Origin: Irpex lacteus
Lineage: Eukaryota; Basidiomycota; Agaricomycetes; Polyporales; Irpicaceae
Length of the DNA stretch: 64,000 nt
Reading direction: 5' to 3'
Assembly: GCA_001986395.2 (NCBI GenBank)
Contig: MQVO02000001.1
Coordinates: forward strand, 2,852,001-2,916,000
Shown: piece by piece, positions 1 through 12,865 of the stretch
How the letters are laid out: the number at the start of each line of letters is the position of its first letter
How positions within the stretch are numbered: the stretch's first letter is position 1
Notes under the pieces: generated by a model
The model's database searches: none
What the model was told of the DNA's origin: nothing
The model's input: the letters and a program-made list of their open reading frames with translations, nothing else
Made by a program: the position numbers and the translations under genes

Positions 1-1466
1 CATGCACTTGATAATAGGCTCTCGGATGTTCTCCCAAACTAGAAGTCGAAGGTGAAGAATGAATCGATCGTGCCAGCGACAGCTCTGAATCATACGAGTG
101 GATACTCACTTCTGTCTGTCAACGCTTGAGCCTTCCGTACTCCTGGCACCTTGTCAAATCGAGAGAGATACATCGCGGTGGATGTCCGTGCCAGCCAATT
201 GAGTTCTTCTCCATATCCTTCTTCCCTTAGCCGCTTGAAGATACTTTGAGAGATGTCGGTATGAGCGCACGCATGAAATGAACAGACTCAGATGAGACTG
301 CGTACTTACTCTCTTTTTCGGGCCTTTCGCATTTTCTCAAGCTCAACTGATCGAGACGTCTTTGCTTTGTACAAGAACTTTGACAGCGGCAGGATATTCT
401 GAGGGATAAAAATGAGTACAGACATCACTCCGAGTCTGACCACAGAGAGCTTACATTGTATGTCCTACGAGAGAGGATTAGCTTCTTTCTGGAACTTAGA
501 TACTTAGGGAGATTCTTCTGAGGAACGGACTCAAGTTCAGCGAGGAAACATTCCAGTTGGGGAACGTAGAATGAATCTCCAGCTGTCGTGCATGGTAAGC
601 AACATCGCGGACATAGGTTCAATAAGAATACTACGGACTGAATGGTTCCATTTCGAGAACCGGCAGCATATCATCAAGAACGAGCGGCTTTATCATCTGT
701 AGAGTCTCTGGTGCAATGATAACGCTGCAGTCGTCGACGGGGATACTCCTGAAGATACGTGTTTTACATTCAGCACTACGCACGAGACATGGTTAATGGT
801 AGCGACACTCACATTTTCTCATAACAAGGTCTGCATAACCGGACCCTACACGTCAAATACACATCCTGGCAGTTCGGTTTCAAGCAGTTCTATCGACAGC
901 AAAGCGATGAAGACTGAGCAAAGGCTTGGCGAAAAATAAGCTTCACTTACATGACAGTGCGTGTCAAACATCAGATTAGCGTACGCCGGCTCACTGAGAT
1001 CTGCAGGACACGGGGGCAGGAGGGGCTTAGTGACCGTAGCACGGGCAGCTTTCCAGAATTGCAAGGATTCCTTGCACATGAAGAAAGCTCGCAGCTCTTT
1101 GGTAGAACGCGCGAGGTACAGAAGGTCTTTGGGATGCAGGTAGCTGCATATCTGTAGAAATAGTGACGTTAGCGGTGTGGTAATGAAATACTACTTCAAA
1201 GCAAGAGAACAATAACAAAGATACACAGTATGAAAGACGCGACAACTATTGCTCACCTCCAGAATGATGTCCAAAGGCATATCGAGCATTAACTGCAGCT
1301 TTCCACCTTTCTTTCTCATGTTTTTCGCATCGTGTTCAAGTTTCCTCTTCTTCCGATTCTCCTTGTTTACCTCGCAGCGTTCGACTCTCGGTCCTGTCAG
1401 TCCACTGGCAGCATCAGCCTGAGTGGAGGACTGACCCGCCTGTAAACGTTGTGAACGTCGTGGCAT
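1..1466 (-). CDS. F-box protein with zinc-binding Cys cluster, family member A (5' part; gene runs off the left edge)
   Basis: Multi-exon gene read right to left. Exon 1 is 1257-1466: ATG, a basic SQR/KKRK-rich tail, then the start of the F-box (MLDMPLDIILE). Exon 2 is 951-1151 and completes the F-box (ICSYLHPKDLLYLAR...FFM...FWKAAR). Exon 3 is about 813-891 and carries a Cys cluster (NC-x4-NCQDVYLTC-x4-LC-x2-C) that looks zinc-binding. Exons further left encode a YVPQLECFLAEL block, an EEGYGEELNWL block and, at positions about 1-35, the VWENIREPIIKCM block. The gene therefore continues beyond the window and its C-terminal zinc motifs are not visible. Introns have GT/AG ends. F-box proteins usually bind Skp1 in SCF ubiquitin ligases, so a role as substrate adaptor is inferred. 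No frame break is seen in the visible part. Close paralogue of the genes at 3036-5565, 11387-22001, 28934-31552 and 46134-54205. Confidence 0.75.
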
Positions 1467-3035
1467 CCAGAACAGTTACTTATGAGTATTGTATTTCCGC
1501 ACACCGTCGAACACGGTGGTCGGTACTATATATGCAGCTTCAAGTTGGGGCTAGCTCTGCCTCGTCTACTCTCGAGTCCCGTCCAACTCCGCTTAGCGGC
1601 GAGCGTTACCGTGACACTCGGCGGAGGGCATGTTCCGAGTCGCCAACTACTGAGCGGCGCGGCGTGACTGCGGTTTGATCGATTACCTAAAAGGGCAATG
1701 ATAAATTGAACATCCGCAATCGCCCGACCGCGGCCTAAGTGATTGCTGAGCGCTGACTGTCGATGGTCGTTGACGAATGCAGTGTGCAGTGTGTCTGCAT
1801 GTGAGCTATTTTATATTTTAATATTTTTGTAGATCTACTCATTTACTTGGTTTGTTCGTTAGCGTCGCGCAGACTCGGATATGTACTACCGTAACACATT
1901 GTTACATACTGGACTGTCAGTGTAATGAAGTGTACTAACGGAGCTCGCATGCAAGCTCCAAAGCTTCAACCCGGAGTGACGGTGAATGTCTCCCGTCCAA
2001 CCTGAAGCAACTATTCATTTTACGTTGCATGTCTCCACTCATCCACTCACCCAAAGGATCAATCTCGACTACTTACTAGTAGTAAGTATGCTTTGCTACG
2101 TACGTCCATTGGTTCATACCACTGAATTGTATTTGATTAGGTGCACGGGATATGGCGTTCTGACTCGATCTATAGTTAGCTGGGCGTAGAAGGTGACATC
2201 ATCACACCCTTGCCAGTGCACGTCCATATTGCACGTACCACCAGCGATATAGCTCCTGAAGAGCACTGTCGTAAACCAACAGGAACTGCATTGGAATGCA
2301 TTTTGCGAATCAGAGCTTGTTTATTGTCATGGCGACGATGCTTTGGGCAGTGGACATCCTTCCGCCAATCGATGCAACTGGCAATATTGGCGTGCTCCCT
2401 ACAGATAAATGGCTTGATGATGGAGTCATTGTGTAAGAAGTCAAAATGTTGTATTTATACTCTGTGCTGAACCATTTTCAGTCGCTCTGCACCATTTTAC
2501 TGTCGCTTCCTTCATCGCTTCTCCGATGCACTGGCAATTCTCGAGGCAAGCACTACAGCTGCTTGATCCAGGGCAGTCGATACCCGCCTAATTTCAACCA
2601 ACCTGAGTGTTTCGCGGTACCACAATATCGTGATCATGTATAATCAAATTGCTCACGAGCTAACTTCGGTGAAGTCTACTGCCTGCACTACAACTTAAAC
2701 TCCATTCAATTTACGTGTTATAGTACGTACTTGAACTTGTATCTGCTCACAGATCACGAATTATAAAGAGGCCATAAAAATGACCGACGAAGTCTGTCCT
2801 AGACTATCTGCATCTCCACGAAGCGCTCGAAATGGATGGAGGCGGCTCAGATTTGACCTGCATGAGGAGTTGATGAGGAGTGAGATCTAGTGAGATCCAA
2901 CTCGTTTCCATTGCTACCGTGTTATCCCTAGGCACCGAGTCGTCAATGCGAACCTATGACTCGGATAATGTACAGAAGCCTGCGCCGTCTGATAGGAGAT
3001 TATAGTGCATAAGGTAAGAAGAACGTGAATAAGTA
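1467..3035. other. Intergenic stretch, no recognisable gene
   Basis: About 1.6 kb between the 5' end of member A and the 3' end of member B, both on the minus strand. It should contain the promoter of A near 1467-1700. ORFs of 65-90 codons occur on both strands, but none shows a known motif or a spliceable continuation. I see no repeat or transposon end here. Confidence 0.5.
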
Positions 3036-5565
3036 CTAGAAATTTACATGTCTCCTAACACGAGCTACATCTCCCCATTTTCGTAGCCACGTGGGGCTAA
3101 GTACCTTTCGCGAGACCAGATATACTGGCAGTGGAGCGAAGACGGTTCGGTGCATGTCCATAATAAGCCCGTCTGTCACTTTAGTGATGTTATGGCTGGA
3201 AGGGCTATCACATTAACGAGGCGATATGCACCGGCGGTCCGTTTGAGATTTGACACGCACCTCGTTGTTAAATGATTCACCACTGTCGATAGATCTCCCG
3301 TGACACTTCTGCATTGTCTGCAAGCGAATTCCGGATCCTTACACCATTGAACTTGGGCAACGCGGTGAGCTTCTTCCCATAGCGTCTCTGCGGCTGAGAT
3401 TTGCTGTTCTGTAGCACGGGAGAGTTCAGTAGGGGGACACCAGTGCTGAGCCTAGTGCACCATCCAAGTCAGCTATACAGTATTCTCGTTCGATGAGCAT
3501 AGGGCATGAATCAGCGTACCGCTGTCCGCCAGTCCATAATTGGGATACCAGGGCCAAGTTTGGAGTTGTGAGAGAGGCACTGGAATTTGACATTTGCGTT
3601 GTCCAAATCGGCCGCTGTCGCTGTCCTGACATCAAGCCCGCAAGCCACGATCACGGCTTCAGTACGTCTTGTGCTCTCCAGAGTCAGCAGGAGCTGAATG
3701 GGCTGAGGGTGGTTGTTTTCGTAGGACGGTGTCAAGATTCGGAAGACATCAACTAGGAGATCGTAGTCTTCTTTGTCCATGAACTCTGGCCTGGTGGGCT
3801 TGTTAAATTTGCATTGGTGGCGCGGCGCACACGAGAGTCGCAGGGTCATAGAGCAAGATGAGCAGAAGAAGCGTTCTGCGAGTGCGAGCTTCAAGGGATC
3901 CACTGATTCGTCGAGACCAAGACGATAGCGAGTCTCCTCAATAAATAGCTCTCGCGCGCCTTGGTCCTGTTTGAACAAGTACGATGTGGCAGACCACAGA
4001 GAGTCCAGCAGCTCCTTGCTATTGAATTCAGCCTCATTGATGCGAATCTTATTGTAGAGCTCCGGGTTGAATATGGCCGCTCCGACAATAAACTCCTTGT
4101 CCCACCGATTGGATATGAAGGGGTTCAAAGCGTTCTTCATTAACTCCAGACGGTCCTTGAACATATTCTTCTTGTTCGCATATGCGCGCTTCCTCCTCAC
4201 CTCTTCCATGCGATTGACAATATTACCACGTATATTTGCCCACACTGCACGCTAGCTTCAGACTGCGCAGCTTTCACGTGTTAGGACTGAGGAGTACTGA
4301 CCTCGAGGTGTAAAATGCTGATTTTTGCGAAATTCGTGCATTTCTTCAAGGCTTTTCTTCTCGTAAGAGCGATCTTCCAGCCAGTCCAGCTCCGCTCCAT
4401 AACCTTCCTCCCTCAGCTGACGATATATACTTGCGCAATCACGTAAGTTCAAGAGACATATGCGACATTCATGACGACAGCGCACCATTGTTTCCTAGCC
4501 TCACGTATATTTTCAAGCTCGCGTGTACGGGCGAGGTGTGTCCGATTCAAGAACTTCGACAATGCGAGATTGTTGTTCTAAGGGGGAATCTTAGCTTAGA
4601 TACATATCACTGTGGAGACCAGATATACACCACCTACCTCGTCCATGAAAGCCAATGTCTCTCTCGCGCACAGATATCTTTCTAATTCACTTGCAGGGAT
4701 TGACAAAAGTTCAGAGGCAAAATCTTCTAACTGTGGCTTGTAAAACATGACTCCATCTAGATAAGATAGGTTTACGCAGGTAATCAGCTTATGAAACAAT
4801 TGCGACGCACCGTGATGGGGCCTGTACCCGAGAGTTGGTACAAGATCTTGAACACGGTGGGGCGAAATGAGTTCGAAGACCGCGGCATCGACGAAGGTGG
4901 CACAGTCGTCGATGGTAACCTTCCTAAACGACGGTAGATAAAGTCAATGAGCAGTAGTTAGCCCCGATATGTGTGTTTTATGCGTCATCTACGAACGCAC
5001 AATATTGAAAAGCAGGCACTGCAAAGACGAACCCTGCATGCTACATCGACATCCTGACAGTTCAGCTTGAGACAGTTCTGATATTATACGCAACGTGACA
5101 TCCCAATGTCAGCGATAATTTCTAAAACAGCCAATACAACTCACATGACAATACGCATCGAACATGAGGTTCGCATACGCTGGTTCACTGAGATCTGCCG
5201 GACACGGAGGTAGGCCCGGGAGTGGCTGCGTGACTGTGGCCCGCGCGGCTTTCCAAGCAGACGAGGAGTTTCTGCTCATGAAGAACTTCCGTAGGTCCTT
5301 GGACGAGCGCGCGAGGTTAAGGAGATCTTTGGGATGCAGGTGGCTGCATATCTACACAACGTGGCCGGCGTGTGGCCGCAAATCAGCATAGGGAACGAGG
5401 ATAAGGATGTAGTAGGCAAACCTCTATGATGACGTCCAGAGGCATATCAAGCATTGGCTGAAGCCTTCCGCTCTTCCTGAGCCTGGTCGTTTTACCATGT
5501 CTTTTCTTCCCCGCTTTGCTAGTTTTCCTATCATCACCTGGACTCTCGCCTGCTGCCAAGTCCAT
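3036..5565 (-). CDS. F-box protein with Cys cluster, C2HC and C2H2 zinc motifs, family member B (complete)
   Basis: The only member of this family that is complete and unbroken here. Exon 1 (5422-5565) starts with ATG and a Lys/Arg-rich tail and enters the F-box (MLDMPLDVIIE). Exon 2 (about 5152-5351) completes it (ICSHLHPKDLLNLAR). The next exon has the Cys cluster (NC-x4-NCQDVDVAC-x4-LC-x2-C). Further exons give FYKPQLEDFASEL and LREEGYGAELDWL blocks. The large exon ending near 3511 begins VWANIRGNIV and contains a C-x2-C...H-x-C motif (FFCSSC...RHQC) and the block WRTAV. The last exons carry a C2H2-type finger (FACRQC...VNHLTTSH) and end in HVNF-stop at 3036. Splice phases agree at every junction I checked. 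Architecture: basic tail, F-box, Cys cluster, C2HC, C2H2. Probably an SCF substrate adaptor; the zinc modules may bind substrate or nucleic acid (inference). Confidence 0.75.
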
Positions 5566-8376
5566 TTCGTCGACCTAATTGGCTATGGGTCTTTGAGCCT
5601 ATGCGGCAGATATTCGTAAGCGTTCCGCGTTATTTCAGTGAGAGACACCTGATATGATGAGCACAGTGTTAGGGTGTAAGTAGAAAGGGAGGTGAGTGGC
5701 AACTTGAAGGGCCACACTGGCACACTGGCCGCCGCACACGCGGATCTGTCGTCGGCGCTCCGTCCGAAACAAAGGGCACATGGAACTCACGTGGGCGTGT
5801 CATGAGTAAAGTAAAGCTTTCAAGTTTCGAGTCGCGATACAGCTCAAATACACACGTGTGCGAGATATACACAGTGATCATGAATCGTGTTGTACGTCAC
5901 AAATGAATATCTATCTGTATTTTACAACATTAGTCCTGCCAGAGAGTGGATAAGTATCTGAAGGGTGCGTACCGTGATGGTTGATGGGCCCACACGACAC
6001 TTTTGCACGATACATGCTCATACGGAGTTCTAGAGGGCGTGGTAAGGTGTTCAAAGACGCAGTCATGTACGGTGGTGTAACGTCACGGTAGTGCGCGTGG
6101 TATGACGAGCCGACACAGGTCTGTAAGAGTCAAAGTCAAAGTCAAAGCGAAGGAGAAGACATGGATACGGACGCGTGAGCTGTCAGTTGACTCGACCTAT
6201 ACGGCGTCCAGAAGGGGGTGACGTACGAGAGCAATCCACTTCCGCATTGCCGACGATACTTCGACTTCGTCGAGTGTTCGAATGAGGCTTGTGAGGGTGT
6301 ACAGCTTCTAGAGGAGCAAGTCGGGCTCGGCATCTTCAACACAAATCGAACAATGACGTCGGTTCGGTAGATGTCTTGAATGGCTGGAGATATATGAACG
6401 GCGTGAATGTAGGGCGCTGGCCGTACAACCTAGTCAAGGCCCTTGAGGTGTTTCTCTCGACACGCAAACCGCGAATGAAGCGCCGAATGAAGGGTTTGGT
6501 GATAACGCTTCGTATATAGACTTGACAACCTAGGACATCGCCAACTTGACAAAACCGAAGCGTATGGGCCGCAACTGCTTGCATACGAGTAGAAGAAGTG
6601 AGATGCAACTGCTTGCATACGAGCAGAAGAAGTGAGATGGGAGGTGCGCATGGCGTCTGAGTTTGAGGGAAGGCGGGTGCTTCGTTCGGGCCTAACATCC
6701 GGAAAAGACGAGGAAACGCTGTACAGGCAGAACCGTAGGATACCTTCAAGTTGTCCCTCTGCATGACGGTGGACCGTGTCTTCAGAAACAACACGGCTCG
6801 GGCCCACAATGGTGTCTTCGCCGAGGCTCTTATAACCGAACCTGGGGGTACCACATAGTCGACTGCCTGGGCTCACTGAATCAGCACGGTCTCATGCTTC
6901 CGGTGAGAAGATAGAGTTCACCACTGAATGTCGTATGCATACCGATGGTCAATTGTGCGTTGGAGAAGGTGCTGAGGTTCTTCCACGATTTATCCAGAGT
7001 CTAAATACGCCACAGGATACGTGCTGTCACGGTGCTGAATATAACACAACTTCACTTGCGGCTTGGTCTACTTCGTTGGTCTTTTAGCATGGGATGGCTA
7101 CTTAGGGCGGGAAGTAGGTAGGGTGTGTGCTCACCTCATAGATGTACATCGCACCCAAACTGCGAGGCAGGCTGAACCGCAACTACGTCCCGATGACAAG
7201 AAATAGTTACCTCTTGTGGGTCCAATAATTCCAGCCGCAAGACAATGCGTGCCTTACATCGATGAGGAGGAGTTAGCGCACTATTCCAGATGGAAAAACG
7301 AGGATTGTGAGACCGTGATACGCCTTCATCACCGGGATTAAGAGTGAGCGAGATCAACCGCCGAGATGACCGAGAACTGTCCTATTTATCGTGTTCGTCT
7401 TCGCACGACGGTTGGCCATCCTCTCAGAGAGCCCTGAGTCCTCCTCGCTCGTCGGTCCCGTGAGCAGAGAAAGAAGGATATCCCATCGCGGACAGAGGTG
7501 CAAGTTACGTAGTGACGTTCCTGCGTGCCTATCAGGGAGATTGGGGACCAACGAAACCCCGGGGCTCGTCATTGGTCTGATTTGAACATAGACCAATCAA
7601 GGACCGTGCGAGAGCGATCCTGACATATGATTGGGCATGAAAGGCCAAGACGATGAGCGATGAACAACTCGAAAAGGGAACGGAAAGACATACCCACATG
7701 CGCATGCTGCTGAACCTGAATTCAGGCGTGGTATCGCCGGGTGAGCGCAGGATTGTCAGTGAGCGTCGTCGCGTATACCCAGCCCAAGCCATACAGCAGG
7801 TTAGGCATTATCGAGGCCAGAAAGGAGGACGTTGACAGTAGAACAGCGGTTTTATAGATGGGTGGTTATTTGTTGTCAGAGTTACATGAATACCAGTGGG
7901 ACGCAGCCAAGCGCCAGGACTCGGTCGGTGGATCTGCCCGACGAGTCCGAGAATCCGCTTACACTGCTTTTGTTCACCCCAGGCATCCTTGCATCTCCCA
8001 TTTCCTCAAATGAAGCGATGACATGGACTGCCTGCCCGAGTGCCACTACCACACCTCTGCCTCACACTCTCTGCGGGTTGTGCTGAGAACGGGCTCGCCC
8101 AGTTAGACTGAGTTAGTGCGACGGCCACCAGTGCAGCAACATCGACCGACAGACAACGAGGTTACGAGGCCAATAAACCCAAGAAGCCAGTATGTTCTTG
8201 AATCTTGATTCACGGCCTCGTCTAAACCTTCACTGAACGTTGTCATGACGGTCTCCCGCTGTACGGTGTCTTCTTAGGTACATTGCACTGCACTCGATCC
8301 CCGCTCACACGAGCCCGTGATCTCGAAACTCGAGAGTGTAAAGTGCCCTCTCGAGGACCTGGGTTGTCCACCGACC
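5566..8376. other. Intergenic stretch with small repeats, no recognisable gene
   Basis: About 2.8 kb between member B and the P450. The longest ORFs (172 and 148 codons, minus strand, 6336-6876) overlap in different frames, lack motifs and cover a tandem duplication, so I do not call them. A GTCAAA triplet repeat lies near 6131-6148. The P450 promoter should be in the last few hundred bases before 8377. Confidence 0.5.
6571..6638. repeat. 34-bp direct tandem repeat, two copies
   Basis: Two adjacent 34-bp units (6571-6604 and 6605-6638) differ at one base (T/C at unit position 20). Both begin GCAACTGCTTGCATACGAG and end GTGAGAT. This looks like a recent local slippage or unequal-crossover duplication in non-coding DNA. 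Confidence 0.85.
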
Positions 8377-10788
8377 ATGAGTCTATTCCTACTACTGCTC
8401 GCCTCGCTGCTAGCCAGCATCGTCCTCTATGTAGCCTGGACCTTCCTCGTTCTCATGATCCGCCAAGCGCGTTCACCCCTCCGCTTCCTTCCCGGCCCGC
8501 CCTCTCCCTCCTTCTTCATGGGCAACCTCCGCGAAATGCACGACGCAGAGAACACGGACCTCGTAGGGCAGTGGCAGCGCGCGTACGGCTCGACGTTCGT
8601 CTACCGTGGCTTCATCGGCGGCTGCAGGCTCATGACGACCGACCCCGTTGCCGTTACCCACATCCTGTCAAGGGGATACGATTACCCCAAGCCGGACTTT
8701 GTTAGAGACGCCCTGGCCAGTATGGCAGCAGGTCACGACGGGCTCATCACGGTCGAGGGCGACCAACATCGCAAACAGGTGCGCCGTCTGTCCTTCTTTT
8801 GATGGTGGGATACCCCGCTTACGTCCAGCGTTGCTATTTGTTGTTGTCCATCAAAGCGAAAGATCCTGGTCAGTTTCCTTTCCTGGCACCCAATTTCGAA
8901 TGATGCACTTACATCTACGATCGTGCAGAATCCCGCCTTCGCGTCATCGCACATCAAGTCAATCTCACCTATATTCTGGGAAAAGGCTCTCCAGGTAAGG
9001 GGGATTGCTGTGGCCAGGTATATACGTTTTTCTGACCGTGCACACGCTATTGTCAGCTTCGTGACCTTTGGTTAGGGATCATCGACTCCTCGAGCAGTGC
9101 CTCAACGCCCGCCGACCCATTCTCACCGGTTGCGAGCTTGGCAAACGATGTCGTTGCAACTGGCATCTCTCGCTGGATACCCAATCCCTTCTCGTCATTT
9201 ACTGGATCAAAAGCCGTGAGGTCGGATGGCGGCGGCGCTTTGCGGGAAGAAAAGGCCTCCACCAATGAAGGCGTGAAGGTTGACGTGTTAGCGTGGCTCG
9301 CCCGGGCCACGTTGGACGTCATAGGGGAAGCAGGTGGGTTACACAGGTAACTCATATAATAGTTTATGATGGCCGACGTTGGTTGTTTTATGCAGGGTTT
9401 GGATACGTGTTCAACTCGCTCAACTCTCTACACGACCCCACCGTCGAGCAGAACGAGCTCGCCCGTGCATTCGGCGTGATCTTCAGTACAGCCAGGAAGT
9501 TTCGTGTCATCACAATCCTCCAAGTGTGGTTCCCAATCCTCCGCAAATTCGTACGCATGGTCTATCTAGCTCCGCGTGCATATGGCTAACGGGCGTTTGT
9601 AGCGACGGAACAGCGCCACGGAAGATGCGGCCACCGCTACTATGCATCGCATCGGTTCAGAGCTGATAGAAGAGCGTCTTAAGCATATTACGCCGTCCTC
9701 TGTGAGGGAGGGTTCGTCGCAGACGGACGGGCGAGACTTGTTGAACGTATTATGTGAGGAGCATGTATCTGCTTTGAGAGGGGAAGAGCTGACAGATGTG
9801 AATGTCATCAAGTGCGCTCAAGTTTAGCGGCCATCCCGACACAGCAGCTGTCCACAAAAGAGATTCTCTGTCAAATATCGACGTTCCTCGCTGCTGGTAA
9901 GTTCGCCCATACTGCTCGTCTTCCCACTTACTAACGTTCATTAACAACAAAGGCCACGAGACGTCGTCCTCAGCACTAACATGGACCCTATACGCTCTTT
10001 CGCGCTCTCCACGGATACAACACAAACTACGCCAACAACTCCAAGACCTCGCCGTTTCCCCCTCTGCGGTCCCTTCCCCCGAAGACATAGACCTCATCCT
10101 CTCCCAGCCTTACTTGGACGCATGCATACGAGAGTCACTACGCCTATACGCCCCAGTAACAAGCACGATGCGCGTCGCCGCGCACGACGACTTCGTCCCC
10201 GTCTCCCGGCCATACACGGACACGCACGGACATCTATGCGACCACATACGGCTTAACGAGGGGGATATCATCACTATACCGATCCAGGCTATGAATAAGA
10301 GTCGGGCGGTGTGGGGAGACGACGCGCATGAGTTCGTGCCGGAGAGGTTTATGAAGGGGCAGGAGAGGGAGGGCGTGGAGGATGAGGAGAGGGGGCTGAA
10401 GGGGCTGTGGGGAGGGATATTGACGTTTGGGAGTGGGCATGTTGTTAATGGGAACCGGTCGTGCATTGGCTATCGGTTTGCTATCAACGAGTGAGCTCTC
10501 CTCATCATGTGTTTGTTTTGGTGTTTGCGTTCTAACGGTTCTGGGTGGCAGGATCAAGATTTTCCTCTATGTTCTTCTCATGGAGCTTGAATTCTCGATA
10601 GACCCTTCCATAGAGGTTGAGAAGAAAGTCAAGTGCGTCCCTCCTATACCGCCCTTCTCCCAATTCACAATACTGATCATATCACGTTCAGTGTCGTGAC
10701 ACGCCCTTGCGTCAAATCAGAGCCCCACATGGGCAACCAAATGCCCCTTCGCCTCCGGAGAGTCCCCATAGAAGCAGACGTGGTGTAG
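8377..10788 (+). CDS. Cytochrome P450 monooxygenase, membrane-anchored, ten exons
   Basis: Haem-thiolate monooxygenase of about 615 residues, probably anchored in the ER by an N-terminal hydrophobic segment (residues about 1-28) followed by a proline-rich PGPPSPSFF hinge. Exons that keep phase throughout: 8377-8778, 8857-8868, 8929-8994, 9057-9333, 9396-9550, 9603-9753, 9828-9896, 9953-10490, 10552-10632 and 10692-10788. Visible motifs: I-helix AGHETSS (residues about 376-382), K-helix ExxR as E438-S-L-R441, PERF (507-510) and the Cys-ligand loop ending NRSCIGYRFA with Cys548. Exon 2 is only 12 nt and encodes RKIL, joining HRKQ to NPAF to give the usual C-helix sequence. The haem loop holds five extra residues between FGSG and NRSC. 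The stretch between ExxR and PERF is also long. Substrate cannot be inferred: fungal P450s of this kind act in xenobiotic or secondary metabolism, but no biosynthetic cluster is visible here. Confidence 0.93.
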
Positions 10789-11386
10789 CCAGCCTCTTTG
10801 GAGGTCTGAAAATTCGTACTTGAGCAGTGCGATGCCCTTTGACCTGCTTAGACGGTGTTGTACGTATACTTTAGCGCTGTGTACCTAATCTTTCATCTTT
10901 CACAGTGGGTGTAAGTATGTACCACTATGTTATACATATGTATTCTATCACATCACAATTTGAAACGACTTGTCTTATTTGAGGTAAGGATTTGTAGAAT
11001 TGTCACGACAAACAACTTCCCTGCCAGCCGGGTGTAAGTGACAATGTCGTGGTTGAGGCGTGGTGATATGTGCCCACGAAATTACATATCTTCCTCTGCT
11101 ATTCTGCAGTGTCATGGCAATAATATACGCATCATACTATTGCTCTGCGTCGACCGGGTCCCCTCAACCCTCCTCAACTACACACATTACAACCTATTAC
11201 AACCTCACGAACTGCGAACTTTGAAGGCGAAATGCGATCACGTGACGTTGTTGTCGGGATACGGCACGCCCGCCGACTCCGCGGAGCTACGGGACTCGGA
11301 GTCGGCAAGGCGGAGCAAGCCTGACTTTAACAACGACCGTCGTGTACGGTGTGCGGACATACTCACCACCGTTATACTTCTTTAGC
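10789..11386. other. Intergenic: P450 3' flank and member C promoter
   Basis: About 600 bp. The first part is AT-rich and probably holds the P450 3' UTR and poly(A) site. The last part should hold the promoter and 5' UTR of the F-box gene starting at 11387. No further gene is seen. Confidence 0.5.
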
Positions 11387-12846
11387 ATGACGGGGCCACG
11401 ACGATCACAACGTTTACAAACAAGTCTGTCACCCAACGCTGGCACGGACTTGAACTCGATTAAACCAAAAGTTGAACGCGACTCCGAGGTAACTGAAACC
11501 CCTAAGTCGAAGAAGAGGAAAATAGGCCATGAGAAAAAGAATACGAGAAAGAAAACTGGCCAGCTTCAGTCGATGCTCGACATGCCCTTAGACGTTGTTC
11601 TAGAGGTGGGTAGCCACTGGCACGTTATTCTTCAAAAACTGTGTACTATACACTTCTTGTTCTTTCGTTCTTTTTTGAGCTGGTTCTCGTTATAACACTG
11701 CTGATGTTACTACTTCCGCAGATATGTACCTACTTGCATCCCAAGGACTTACTAAATCTCGCGCGCTCAACCAAGGGTTTGCGCAATTTCTTTATGAACA
11801 AGGAGTCCCTGCCGTTCTGGAAGGCTGCGCGTCTTGCAGCCACTGAACCGCGTCTCCCGCCTTGTCCTGAAGATATGTGCGAGCCAGCATTCGTCAATCT
11901 CTTGTTAGATACGCATTGTCATGTATGTGTCATGTTTACAACTTGCGTTGTCGTCATACTGATCTCACTGCCCTCCTCACCATTAGAACTGTTCGAAGCC
12001 GAACTGTCAAGACGTGTACCTTGCGTGCAGAGTTCGCCTTTGCAAATCCTGTTTCGAGAAAAAGTAGGTATCATCGACTATGACCTTGCTCATCTGACCA
12101 CTGACTGTATACTATAAATCTAACAGAAGTATACCCGTGGACGACTGCAACCTTATAATAGATGCCGAGACCCTACAGATAATTGAGCCTCGCGAGCTCC
12201 AAGATGTTATACCTACACTACGAAAGTCTTGGCGTGGTATGTAACGTTCCCCGCTTGCCTGTAAACTGGCGCTAAATATAGCTGACTTCGGTGCTTAGAC
12301 ACGAACTCGTTCTATGCGCCTCAACTGGAAAGCTTCTTCACCGAACTCACGTTGACTCCTCCGAACAAGCAGGCAGAGTATTTGGCGGCCAGGGAAAAGC
12401 TAGTTTCTTCCTTACAGGTAAGTTTGGACGTCGATGCTGGCTGCAGCCGCTAACTACGTTCCCAGGACATCAAAGCGTTATCCAAATTCTTGGACGACCT
12501 GACTCACTCACGGATCAGACAGCTTAACATCGTTCGGAATACCAGAATACGAGAGTTCGTACTATCCCCACTATGTGCGTGCGGAATATCGATGGCTTAC
12601 GGGAATGACACAGCATTGTCAAGAATTTGAGGGAGGAAGGGTACACGGAGGAGGTCGAGTGGATGAAGAAAACATACTCGATCGCTAGAAACTTTACAAG
12701 GCTACCAGCCGTCCGGAAATCTCAGCCCTTGACGCCTAGAGGTAAGTGTACTCTTAGAGATTGACCCCTATGTATTACAGCTTACAGACTGATGGCGTCC
12801 TACGTGTATAGTGTGGAAAAATATCCAAGGACCCATAATCGAACAT

Positions 12847-12865
12847 CCTCTTTAATACAAAGAGG
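12847..12865 (+). repeat. Helitron 5' terminal hairpin
   Basis: Perfect 7-bp stem, CCTCTTT / AAAGAGG, with a five-base loop, starting one base inside the element. Probably part of the left-end recognition site of the Rep protein (inference). Confidence 0.8.

Noticed and set aside
6336..6876. Two overlapping minus-strand ORFs of 172 and 148 codons
   Set aside because: They overlap in different frames, include the 34-bp tandem duplication, contain no domain motif and have no splice partners. Probably chance ORFs.
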